Source of the DNA: Membranipora membranacea
Taxonomy: Eukaryota; Bryozoa; Gymnolaemata; Cheilostomatida; Membraniporidae
Direction of reading: 5' to 3'
NCBI GenBank assembly: GCA_914767715.1
Contig: OU612067.1
Location: 6,944,001 to 7,008,000, forward strand
Length of the DNA stretch: 64,000 nucleotides
The notes below the pieces were generated by a model. It saw nothing but the letters and a program-made list of their open reading frames with translations. It did not search any database and was not told the DNA's origin. The translations under genes were made by a program, and so were the position numbers. This document shows positions 1 through 10,945 of this stretch, in pieces; position 1 is the first letter of the stretch; every line of letters begins with the position of its first letter.

Positions 1-821
1 TTTAAACCATTCGATCTCGATTTTTCAAAAAGCGATATCTCGATATAGTTTGTCTCACTGGGATCTCTTAATTTCAGAAAATTTAGCGCCATTTTCCACA
101 AGATACTCCAGGGATTACCTTGATTCAAGCCTACTATCTTTTCATAACAATACTAGGTCGATATGGGTATAGTTGATCTCATATCAATGATTTTATAATT
201 CGTTCCAATACTATAACATTTAATGTTAGTTTTGATATCAAATTATTGATTACATATTTTTGGATTAATCTGAAATCTGTGTAGCACTAAGTTAAGTTTA
301 TGTTGTTGCTTGACACTTATGTTCTGTACTGTTCTTTCAGAGTTCTGCCATTGTTCCTCTACCTTTCAATCAGCATGTTACGGTGAGTGCTTGTTGTTAG
401 ACTCGACGTTTCCGTACTTTTGTAAAAAAAATTGTTGCTCGTAGTCGAATTGAGTCATAGATAGACCATGATAGAATTTTCATCATTCTCTGAAATGGTG
501 CTATAAACATCTGTGAATCCCCACTTATCATTCAACGCACCCCAGCCAATGAATAAATAAGTAAATCAGCTATCGTTTCATACCAATTTGAGTTTTTATC
601 TTTGCTTGCAATGAGATCCATAATACAGAAATTTGGATCGCATTATTGCTTGTTCAAATCTGTGTAAGAGTAGTCTTCTCATGCCAACTTTCAATAGATA
701 TAAACTGCCACTAGCAGTTTAAGTGCATCTTTATCTCTTCTCCGTATTTACTTGGTGACTATTACCTATACAGCAATCTCTACATAATTGACCAATACAA
801 TTACGTATTTCTTTTTCACAG
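1..821. other. Upstream flank of transposase remnant, no clear gene
   Basis: AT-rich sequence without a recognisable gene. A possible mini-exon lies at about 342-381: a polypyrimidine stretch ending in CAG precedes it and a good GTGAGT donor follows it. It could be an upstream exon of the P-type transposase that starts at 822, but I do not recognise its peptide. Confidence 0.3.
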
Positions 822-1913
822 ATGGACATCGTATACGACATATTAAACTCTAAGAGTGCATACGGGAGATTTTCAAAATCTCCATTACGACCTGATAACA
901 TGGCAGAGCAGAGAAAGAACTATGATTACTTCAGAAAATACATCCTTTCCATACAAGATTCGAGCGGCCAACCACTATATAGGGGAAGACGCAAGACATT
1001 TATAGTAGGCTTCATAAACACATTCCACGCAGTTCTCATGCTAGCAGAGGAGCTGTTTTCCTCAGGTTTGAAGTACCTGCCTACGTTTAGGATATCACAA
1101 GATTTTATAGAAACACTTTTCAGTAAGATTCGCAGGATGGGTGGTCACAACAGCAACCCTACATGTGTGCTATTCAAAGCTGCTCTTTAAAAGCTACTGT
1201 GTAAGCAGTTCGTACAGGGCTCTAACAGTGCAAATGCTTTAGAAGCCGATTCCAACTCCGGCATTTTCTCTCTGAAATGGAGCAAGCGAACTGCTCCTGT
1301 ACCAACTGTTAGTGACATTTCATTGTCAAATGATTTAGTTGAGAAACTTCAACATCTCGAGACAAGCACAAGTAACATAGTTAGGGACAATATTGTTACA
1401 TATGTTGCAGGCTATGTTGTTCGATCACTGTTAGGGTCTGTCAAGTGTGAGGCCTGTGCCGAAGCTTTGGTCGGGAAACGAGGCAACTGTGTCTTTGATC
1501 ATGACTATCAAAGTTACAGTTACAAATCTACACAGTTACTGAATATTAAGGATAGAAGTGGCCTTGTGGCTGCCTCACAGTCTGTTAATGATATTATAAA
1601 GCGGTGTGAGTCCATCATGGAACAATATGTTGATCAAAAATTCCTACGTAAAGATAATCATATAAATCTGCTTGTGGCGTTGTTATTCCGCAGTGTAATT
1701 GTAGAAAATCCTATTTTATTATTTACTCATAGCTGTGAGCTTGGGGAGGGTAGTTTAGATCACAGCAAACAGTTGATCAGGGAAATAGCCAGAAAATATT
1801 TTGATATTCGTATAAAACACTATGTAAAGCATTACAACAAAACAGTTATTCATGGGAGTAAGGGAAAGGATCGATCAAAGTTGAGTCGCCTTGTAATATT
1901 TAAACATCTGTAG
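822..1913 (+). pseudogene. P-element / THAP9-like transposase, C-terminal part, one in-frame stop
   Basis: This is the C-terminal portion of a P-superfamily DNA transposase, the family that includes Drosophila P and animal THAP9. The peptide runs from a 'VYDILNSK' block through 'RRKTFIVGFINT' and 'FRISQDFIETLFSKIRRMGG', the last region of the RNase H-like catalytic fold, to a downstream 'YVAGYVVRSLL' block followed by a C-x2-C pair. The frame is continuous from 822 to 1913 except for one TAA at 1188-1190, just where the family normally continues through a short helix. A splice acceptor (TTTTTCACAG) directly precedes 822, so this is probably a 3' exon. The N-terminal THAP domain and most of the catalytic core are not visible upstream. 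With the stop and the missing front the copy is probably dead, although an upstream exon outside the window or an intron removing the stop cannot be excluded. No terminal inverted repeats were identified. Confidence 0.8.
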
Positions 1914-4900
1914 TCTTGCATCATTCACTCTGCGATTTAATCTGATATGATACAATCCAATTTATTTTATGTTTATGATCTATTTCATTATTGTCTATGA
2001 ATTAAAAAAATTATATCCATGTTTCAGTCTGTGCTTGATAGGATCAATAAAATACATTGATATGAGTAGCATCTATTGTATCTTCTTTCTAGCATCACTG
2101 GTAGGACATAGCATGGAAGCTTATATTTCCTTAATCTTTGGGTTAAAACCTCTGCAATGGTGTTTTGTGGTTCATCATAGCTTAAAATTTACCTGTTGAG
2201 AGCTATGGTACTTGCAAATCAATGCTTAATCTTAAAAAGCTAACTCCTCCCCATATAATTATATTTCTTCAACAGTCCACAGTGATTTGTTTATGTGTTG
2301 CTACACAAATCCAATATGGCCGCCGGATACACATGCCTCCACAGGAAGTCAACATTGAGTCATAGCTCTAGGGGGATAACTCTATGACTGCACCTAACTG
2401 CCTAAAGCTAGGAGTAGAGTGAGGTGAGCAAAAAAGTGAGTTATAAATTTTAAAGCATAATAACATGACATATAATATCAAACACTTCTCTTCGGATTCT
2501 TATGTGATATTTTCTGGTTTTTTTAGTTGCGCAGTACCAGAAGATACAGCACAATCCTTGTGATAGCTGGTGTGCAACTGTGATAAACTACCAGATGGTC
2601 TGGTATGTCACATAAACTGGGATCGCTGCCAGAAGATTGAATATCGATGGTGTGAGACCAGTAATTGCAACTTGTATAGATTTTAGCTTGCTTGATGGTT
2701 TTGAAATGGTCATCTACTTCTTGTAATCTAGGCAACTATAATTTGCTAGCTCAAGGGTTTAATCTTGTAACCAGGAGATTATACTATAGAAATACTGAGT
2801 AGATATCTTTCCAACTCTAGCTATTAATCCTTGCTTATATTGCCTGGTTTTATAAACTGGTTAGAGAACCTTGTTTATTAATCCTGGTTTATATTGCCTT
2901 GTCTCATAAACTGGTTAGAGAACCTTGTTTATTGATCCTTGTTCCTTGTTCCAATAATAAGTGAGTTTATTATTCAGTAATCCTTGTATTGTAGTGTAAG
3001 AGTGAGAAGCTAGAGAGTTCTACTTAATCAAGGCCCAGTATGCTCCTTATATACTGGGGGAACAATAGGAGCGCACACAATCTAATCAAATAAAAGATTA
3101 GCCAATAATAGCCGGCTGTATCAGTCTTATAAAGCATGAGTGGAATTGGCCCAAAGTAATACTATGATTCACTTGAGTGCATCTATTTAAACAAAGGAGC
3201 TGGCCTTAATACAAAAGATAAACATTGAGTGCATAGCATATACTGATAGCGTTCTCATCACAACAGTGATGGCTTGATAGTATAGTTAGCCTACTGTCAT
3301 TAACAACATACATTGCCACTACGATTGGATAGGAACTGCTTTATGTCCCCAATGGTCTACCATCACATGTGTATTCACAGCCACAAATGCTCACACTTCA
3401 GTTAAAATCCACCCGAGCCATTACTATTCTCTCAGGCCTTGTGTCTGCCTCTCATTTTGCCGCTATTTCAGGCACCATAATATACAAATAAGTTCATTGA
3501 ATACACATATAAACACCATCAACAGTCTCTTCTCTGAACCATTACCTTTATTTAAATGCGCATATAATATAATATCTGCTTGGATCACCTTATCACTCAC
3601 ATAATCTGAGTATTTGCAAGCATCATTTAATATGTAAAAGGATCACTGCGAGCGCCACTTGTGCATAATCACTCAATTTTCCAGGATCAGTCGCACCACC
3701 GTGGTAATAATCACTAAGTTTGAACTTGGTGGCTTCCAGCTCTCCGGAACCTCTGTCTCAATCTGGAAATCGTTTAATCCATGATCTTGCCTGGTGTCTT
3801 TTCTAGAACAAAATCCCCTTCTTTGTTCAGTTGGGGACAAACGCCCTGCTCCCCTCCCACCCTCCCTGCTGCTACTATGTCCCAAACTCTCTGCTGGGAT
3901 GGGAGTTGTCACCCTACCATTTGCCTAAATGCAAGAGAGGATAACCCTGTTCTTCAAAGTTCCAATTTTGTTACGAAGCATATCATTGGACAAAATTATG
4001 TTATCAGACACATTGAAGGTTCGGTTTTTTAAAGGTTCGTAGCTTGAGAGTTCGTGGTTCGGTTTTCCGTACCTACCGCCTCCACTCACACCAAGCCCAA
4101 AACCAGGAACTGCGGCAGTCCTATGAAACCATCTCGGTGCATGCTGAATGACATAGAATTCAAAATATAGGTCAAATACAGATTTAAAGGCAAAGTGAAA
4201 GCGCATCCCTGCGCACATGTAGTACTTTCACTTTCACTCCATCGGTGTGTTGTAAATTGTGTTCTATGTCATTTGTAATTAAGCTCTTCAAGAGTGAACA
4301 TTCATTTTTATTTTCCTAGTACCTTTTATTATATGATAAAGAGAGACAAATCCATTCTTAACTGCGACATAAGCTGCCGCAAAAGCATTGGATTTTGTGT
4401 TGGACTGACTGCCATAATGGATTTAGTATCATACCATACTAATGAGACTTTGTTAGCAAGAGACCATCTAAGGCAGCGCGTGACAGAACATCAGCTTCAG
4501 TTCTCTATATGTTCTCAGGAGAAATCGTTTGGTGACAGTTGGAAGATTATATGGAAGCTGGTGAGTGAATCCTACTGTATCAAGTTTGAATTTGTAGTCA
4601 TATGCTGTGAAAGGTGTTGTTGGTTTCTGTGGTGTTCCCATCCACAGCATGATATCAATTTCCAAGGAGGGGGATAGGGTTTAAGCAGAGCGATGCAACA
4701 AAATAATCTCAATGCAATGTAAGTAACCAGATTGGATTGTGACAGCTAACTGAGTTATGGCAAGCCCTTCACAATTATTATTTCCCTAGCGAAGCTATAG
4801 AGATGGGTTTGAGGCAAAAAAAATGGGTGTCATGGATGAGCTGAGGGCATTTTCAAGGAGTGTGTGGTGGATGAACTCTCACACCATATGAGTTCACTGA

Positions 4901-5397
4901 GTGTGCTCGGTCCTGCCTGTAAACTGCAATGAGCGTTGCATCAAATTATTTCCCTGTCTTTGAATATGAATAGCCCATGCAATGTTATGTACTATTTAAA
5001 CTCGCACACTAATTTTTGATTGAGACAAATTACAGCTTTCTCTCTAACGTAAATGCATCAGATCATGCGTGGCAAACCTTTTTTGCTGCTTTGGCCTCTT
5101 CTTGTTCGGGAGCATACCAATTGGCCGCACCAATTTTTGGACAAATTTTACTTGAGGTACAGAAAAGGTAATATCCAGGTTGTATCCACTGGTTTTCAAG
5201 TGGTAGAGCCAGGCGGGATGGGTGCCTTCATCCTAAGGGGTAAGGGCCTCTCCCAGAAAATCTTCTTTTTTTTCAATATGGAGGCAGTTTTTAGAGATTC
5301 CAGCCCTTTTCGGGAAAAAAACTAACAAGCAGGAAACTTTGATTAACAATATCATTTAGGGACATCATATCCGATCCCTACTGTGTTTGATACTTTG
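1914..5397. other. Intergenic, no supported gene
   Basis: Short open frames here (for example 3781-4032, 4294-4677 and 5053-5325 on the plus strand) have no recognisable domains, no good splice context and atypical composition. A minus-strand frame at 2523-2735 follows an AG acceptor and reads like a possible exon, but I do not recognise it. A short tandem duplication is listed separately. Confidence 0.5.
2829..2945. repeat. Tandem duplication, about 60-bp unit
   Basis: Two adjacent copies share the block 'AAACTGGTTAGAGAACCTTG' with the same flanking words (TTATATTGCCT before it, TTTATT and ATCC after it). A third partial echo (CTTGTTCCTTGTTCC) follows. This is a simple local duplication with no coding sign. 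Confidence 0.7.
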
Positions 5398-5610
5398 AGT
5401 AGGAGGTGGCTCAGTTGGTTAGAGCACCACACCTTTAGCATGCAGATGCTTAAGGTTGAGGGCTCGAATCCCACTGCGGTCCATCGACTACTGGGGTTTG
5501 GTTGGCTTCCAGTGCTGTGCTTCGACCTGCCTGCAAGCAGAGAGTAACCTGGCACAGATATTGCAGCCTCGCTACTAGGGCAATGAATTTTGGCGCCCAT
5601 GTTTCAGAGT
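5398..5610 (+). mobile_element. tRNA-derived SINE, family A, copy 1
   Basis: The head carries a pol III A box (TGGCTCAGTTGG) and, about 45 bases on, a B box (GGCTCGAATCCC). The rest is an unrelated body. The head looks tRNA-like, but the acceptor ends do not pair as a real tRNA would. The body (CTACTGGG, then CGACCTGCCTGCAAGC, then AGAGTAACCTGGC) recurs on the minus strand at 55575-55751. Two copies sharing both head and body define a SINE family rather than a chance tRNA relic. Confidence 0.75.
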
Positions 5611-6244
5611 GTGGCATGTGACAAGACATTTGATTTTATCAACCTTTCAATCAACCTTGGATTGAATATTTCGGTCAACTTATTGCGTAGGGTGGTAAAT
5701 GGCTGAGAGCAATATTTTATATTGATTAAAAGATCACATGGGAGTCCTAGGTGGTAGGAACTAGAGCTTGAGTTAACTGCCAACAGTCAAGAAAATATGT
5801 GATTTTGGTAGATTGTCTGTGAATAGAATAATAAGAAAAGTCAAAATTCTCTGCAACCAATTTAGAACTTGTGATGTTAGGAGGCTGTGTTTTCTAGCCT
5901 TGCCCATTGACGTTGAGGTATGTTTTGAGGCAGACCATTATGCTGAGGAATAACTCACATGTTTCAGTTTCGAATTTTTTGATGAGCTCTGAACATTATA
6001 ACGTATAGAAATTTGCCAATAAAAGCGGAAGTAGCAGTAAAATGTCGACGGACCCCCTTAGCACCCTGAGATAAACATAAATAGAGTCAATGCATATTCA
6101 TGCTATTATGGCATGTTAAGGTTTTCTTTTCCTAAGTTTACCTGCTTACCTACCTATGAATACACCCCATCTACTCACATAGAGCAACAATTGCAATTTT
6201 CAAGGTGTGTTAGCTGATATATATACCTGTTTAGCAGTCTTAGA

Positions 6245-7735
6245 ATGTTGGCTAAAATCACAAGGTCTGTTTCAGCTCAAATACTGAGAAATCAAGCTGC
6301 CAAATTCAGTACAAAATTTGCAGGCAGGTCGGATTCACCTGGGCATCAACAGAACCCATTAGTCAGAAGACTGAAGCGGAAAATGATCCTGTGTGTGAAG
6401 GGCATGCAATCAAACCAGCTGAGCTACTTCCTTATCTTTATCATAATTAGTTAGTTTCACAGCTGTTTTAATCCGCTATTTTTTTTTCTAGCAAGGCTAC
6501 ATTCAAACTGTACATTTATATTTGGGCAGGTCTCCATCAGCATCATCCCATACCGATTCCAAGGTCTGCAATTTAAAGCCATTACAAGGAATTGAGGTGT
6601 TGTGTTATGTTTTATACCCTAATTGAGTTTTAAAAATGTGATTAATCCAGTTTATTCTTGCTGGAATTGTGCAGGATAGAGCATGAGCATGCCATAGCGG
6701 TTCAATAGTCAGTGTCTACAAAATATCATGCTGAAATAAATGATGCACTTATATTTACTGGGTGACCTTTGATGATGAATATTGTGTGGAGAGGGAATAA
6801 ATTTTTCTGATTTTCCCAATGTGAGAGTTGTATGCAGACCATTGAAATGTGTTGGTGTGATGGTGAAACATATGAAATAATTATTTTGTATAAACAGCCT
6901 AGGCATTCTAATACTCATATTTGGCCACATCATTCAAATCCTTGTCATATATAGAGGTAGCATCTTTTTGTTCAGGTTAGAAGAGATAATTCTTACTTCA
7001 TTTCCACTCATTGGTAGCTTTCAAGTAACTAAATCCTGTAGTATTGTTGGAGGATTTCAGGTTGCAAGGCAAAAGTTTTTTACCTGTAGCAGTACAACAT
7101 TCTGTCAAAATAAATGCAAGCTTATTTCCTAAAATTCCTCAATTTGTATCAATGTCATGAATCTCTGCTTTTACTTTCCCAATCATCATTGGTGTATTGT
7201 CACAAAAAATTATTCCACAGCTAGCGAAATATTTTTGCACTCAGTAGAATCTCTCTCTTATCTGGTTGGTGGTAGGTGCGTGAAGAAGAAATTAAAATTA
7301 CATTGTGCAGACTATTTACGGATTCATATCTTGTTTTGACTCAGCTGTAGGATGCAGGTCATCTTCATTTCCAAGCGAATAATCACCCCAATATTCAATC
7401 ATTTCAATCATCCTAGCTGCAAGGCACATTGCTGACTTTTACAGTTGTACTTATATTGGCAAGATGATTGAATCCATAAGGTTTTGAAGTTTTAGCTCTA
7501 CAGTCATTCTCCAATGTGTATAAGAATAATTATTACTATGTTCAGCTTCCATCTTTTCTGGTCTGGACCTGGTTGGTAAATATCAAAATACACTTGCCTT
7601 GCTGAATTAACCTTTGATTTTATTGTTTTCTAGGTTATTATCAATGGCATTCAACTAGCTGACAAAGTATCTCCTGGGGAAGCTGAAGAAGCATACCGAA
7701 GAAACCTAAACGAAGTGTTGTCCATCTCATTGTGA
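6245..7735 (+). CDS. Candidate three-exon gene for a small, possibly mitochondrial protein
   Basis: I do not recognise this gene. Three pieces splice with consistent phase: 6245-6327, 6530-6563 and 7634-7735, giving 72 codons and a TGA stop. The N-terminus (MLAKITRSVSAQILRNQAAK) is rich in Arg, Lys, Ser and Ala with no acidic residues, like a mitochondrial presequence. The last exon is polar and helical (GEAEEAYRRNLNEV). Acceptors are TTTGGGCAG and TTTTCTAG; the donors (GCAG|GTCGG and CCAAG|GTCTGC) are only moderate. The open frame of exon 1 also runs on to 6454, so an unspliced reading exists. No known family is assigned. The consistent phases may be coincidence, hence the low score. Confidence 0.3.
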
Positions 7736-7795
7736 GACATATCATACAAACTTGCATACCTTGCAATCATTCAATTTCCCATAAATGTTCAAAGA

Positions 7796-8005
7796 CAAAC
7801 CTACAAACCTGTTGTTTATTTCAATTTTATAATCCATGACTTTTATGCCTTCTATGCAGTATTTTTACATAAACCTTTATTCTCAAAAGCAAACCTACAA
7901 ACCTGTTGTTTATTTCAATTTTGTAATCCATGACTTCTGTGCCTTCTATGCTTTTTATGCCTTTAAACCTACAAACCTGTTGTTTATTTCAGTATTATTT
8001 TTACA
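7796..8005. repeat. Tandem repeat, three units of about 80-95 bp
   Basis: The block 'AAACCTACAAACCTGTTGTT' followed by TATTTCA occurs three times, at about 7797, 7890 and 7967. The first two units also share a tail with AATCCATGACTT and GCCTTCTATGC. The units have diverged slightly. Confidence 0.8.
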
Positions 8006-8142
8006 TGTAAGAAGGTGATCGGTATATCTTCAATAATATATTAGTTGAACATCACTTAATTAGTCACACACAGATATTTGAATATTTTCAGGACTTGAGT
8101 GTACAAGATCCTAGTCCTAGTATCGTAACAAAATCGACATCA

Positions 8143-8375
8143 TAAAGAGGCAGGCAGGATGGCGTAGTGGTTAGGATTCGGGCTTTTCAATCTAAGAGTT
8201 GCAGGTTCGAATCTTGGTCACTACCCATTCTGCTAAAGGAGGTGAGCTCTCCGAACAATAGCCTAGCTTGCCCACTCCTACCTTGTACAGGAGTGCGCTA
8301 AATAGATGTGATGAATCTTATGTAAGCATATTTTCATTGGCCCGAAAGCAAATAAAAAGTTATTATTATATTATA
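8143..8375 (+). mobile_element. tRNA-derived SINE, family B
   Basis: An A-box-like segment (TGGCGTAGTGGTTAGGATTC), an anticodon-arm-like segment and a B box (GGTTCGAATCTTGG) occur with tRNA spacing. A body of about 130 bases follows and ends in an A/T-rich tail (AAATAAAAAGTTATTATTATA). Head, body and A-rich tail are the usual plan of a tRNA SINE. The body is unlike family A. I did not find a second copy in the window. Confidence 0.7.
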
Positions 8376-8876
8376 GTTATCCACTCTCTGATCAGTGAAA
8401 TCAGATCTATGTTGTAGCGTGAGAATGGAATTGATCTTTGCATTCTACTCCTTGGTTTCAAACACTACAGAGTTGTATTCTATATAAAAATATATGAACT
8501 AACATGGTTAAGTGCAGTTGGTCAACCAGACCTTGAGCAATGCATTTGCTTGTGAATTGACAAGCAAATCCAGTCAAATAGACTAAATTTTCAAATCTAT
8601 GTTTTTCAATCCTACATAGTATGACATAGATTTGGTTGTAGGTCAGAGAGTGAACTCATAAAAATATTGTTGGCGTTCTTCGTCTGTTTCATATATATAC
8701 CATCTACCGTTTATGATTCAATTACTATTCATGGCACATTCCATTCTCGCTGTTGACACTAGTTGCAATCATTAAAATTCTTTGGTTAGACACACTACAT
8801 CATTTTGTACACACGCATAAAAATTAATACGATAAAGATTTTTTAATAACACTGCCCGTTCATCATTGCAAAAAAG

Positions 8877-9930
8877 TAGTAGCCAAGTAGACTAAGTCCT
8901 CAAATCTATGTAAAATAGCACTACGTAGGATGACATGCGCCAAATCGATTTTTTTATGAGCGAGTTGTCCCCTCTTTGAACAAAACAACCAAATCTATGT
9001 CATCCTACGTAGTGCTATTTTACATAGATTTGGTTGTTTTGTTCAAAGAGGGGACAACTCGCTCATAAAATAATCGATTTGGCGCATCGCGTCTGTATTA
9101 ATCGGGGACCAACTTTCTGTATTAATTAAGAACTACAACCTTTTGAATGAATGTAAACCTCAATGTATTGCTGTAAAATTAATGTTTCATGTACTATTGA
9201 GGTATTGTATCAGTTTCCCTTACAGCCCACGACACTCCGTATCCTCCTCGATGACACCAGTTGGAAACCCCCCAAAACTATCAGCTTGACTCACGACGCA
9301 TACATAAGAATTAATACAATTAATTGCTGTTAATCACATATTCATACCGTGTTCAATATGTTTGATATGTTTGATACCGCTGTTCGCTTTATCTGGAGAA
9401 AAAGCAAGCCAAGTAGACTAAGTCATCAAATCTATGTAAAATAACACAACATAGAATGACATAGATTTGGGTGTTTTGTTCAAAGAGGAGACAACTCACT
9501 CATAAAAAAACCGATTTGGCGCTTCTCGTCTGTATTAATCAGGGACCAACTCTCTGTATTAATCAAGCACTACAAGCTTTCGAATGAATGTAAACCTCAA
9601 TGTATTGCTGTAAAAATATTTTATATGTGCCATTTAGGCATTGGATCAGTTCCCCTCACAGCCCGCAACACCCCCTATCCTCCTTGATAGTGAGACAAGC
9701 TGGAAACCCCCAAACCCCTGAGCTTGACTAACTACATATACATAAGAATTGATTGCAGTTAATCACAGATTAAGTTCAGACTGTGTTTGATATGTTTGAT
9801 ACTGCGGTTCGTTCGTCGGAGAAAAAAGCAAGCCGAGTAGACTAAGTCCCCAAATCTATGTAAAATAACACTACTTAGGATGACATAGATTTGGTTGTTT
9901 TGATGAAAGAGGGGACAACTCACTCAACAT
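8877..9930. repeat. Tandem array of a 420-530-bp unit (2.25 copies)
   Basis: The sequence AGCCAAGTAGACTAAGTC starts units at 8881, 9407 and 9831 (AGCCGAGTAG in the third). Each unit continues with CAAATCTATGTAAAATA, then a block with GACAACTC, then GTCTGTATTAATC. Unit spacings are 526 and 424 bases. The longer first unit is explained by an internal inverted duplication of about 100 bases (8935-9087). The third unit stops near 9930. I see no coding signal in it. Confidence 0.85.
8935..9087. repeat. Long inverted repeat inside the first tandem unit
   Basis: The left arm starts with ATGCGCCAAATCGAT and the right arm ends with ATCGATTTGGCGCAT. Each arm carries the segment GAGCGAGTTGTCCCCTCTTT or its complement, followed by AACAAAACAACCAAATCTAT. 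Arms are about 65 bases with few mismatches. The 23-base spacer is itself the complement of sequence just upstream (8910-8933), so this looks like an inverted duplication of a larger piece. Confidence 0.85.
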
Positions 9931-10590
9931 GTTAAATGAGTCCCTGGGCTGCTTCAATCAAGATTTAGAACCTTTTGAACCAAGGCTAGCTTTCAAACTT
10001 AATACCAAGTGCAAATGCAAACTCCTCTGATATTTAAATCACCTGTACCTGGTTCAATACATTATATGTTTTATTAGTGGTAGTTGTCTACTCCTTCCCA
10101 CGCCGGCCAATTCTATGTCATCTACTTGAAATCTATGTTTGTTATGATCACGTGTCCAAAATATTGACCTAATTCGCGAATTCTTTTGAAAATAGCATTC
10201 ACCAATGTCTTAGGTCTGTTGTGTTATTATTATTTACATCACATGTTGGTCATGTGATCGCACTCTTATGTGGAGAACACAAATAGATTGCGGCTCTTTG
10301 GTTTTGGAGTTAGTTAGTGAATCACCACAAGGAGCCTGAAGCAGACAAATTAATTAAGAAACTTATACATAGATAGCTAAATGAGTTAGGCTGGCCAGCT
10401 ATAAAGAACCACAAGAAGAACACTTACCAGGTAACATTACTCTACATCAAGGTATCACTCACTCATTTTGGCCAAAGTGGCATGCATGGATAGCCATGGA
10501 TTTGCATGCAACACAACAGCCCATGGGAATGGGTCTTGATTGATGGATGGCCCTAGCCTAGACTGCTCTGCAGCCTTTCTATCCAACCCA

Positions 10591-10659
10591 CAGGTCTACT
10601 CCAAAACCTGGGATTTTGGCAATGACATTGCCAAAATCCCAGGTTTTGGAGTCGACCTG
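10591..10659. repeat. 34-bp-arm hairpin with 1-base loop (TACTCCAAAACCTG family)
   Basis: The arms are 10591-10624 and 10626-10659 with a single mismatch (TCTACTCC against TCGACTCC). The centre reads GGCAATG A CATTGCC. A related but diverged pair is at 39764-39900, and one related arm is at about 37724. This looks like a small fold-back element family. Confidence 0.85.
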
Positions 10660-10783
10660 TGATCCAACCTGTGTTATTTGAGGTGTGAAAAAAGGGTGAC
10701 TCAAAATTAGTGACTGGAGTTTTGGCAGGTCTGGTACTTCATTACAGTCAATGTTGTATGACAAATTTCCATCAATCATTTTG

Positions 10784-10945
10784 TTATGCGCAGTTCTAGG
10801 AATGCGCAGTTTTAAGAATGCGCAGTTCTAAGAATGCGCAGTTTTAAGAATGCGCAGTTCTAAGAATGTGCAGTTCTAAGAATGCGCAGTTCTAGAAATG
10901 CGCAGTTATAACAATGCGCATTTCTAACAATGCGCATTTATAAAA
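10784..10945. repeat. 16-bp minisatellite, about ten copies
   Basis: The unit is AATGCGCAGTTCTAAG with small variants (TTTTAAG, TTCTAGA, TTATAAC). The last two or three units degrade to AATGCGCATTTCTAAC and AATGCGCATTTATAAA. Confidence 0.95.

Noticed and set aside
5400-5475. tRNA gene (plus strand)
   Set aside because: The acceptor stem cannot form, and the sequence continues into the shared SINE body.
10784-10945. CRISPR-like array
   Set aside because: The repeats are contiguous 16-bp units without unique spacers, so this is a minisatellite in a eukaryotic genome.
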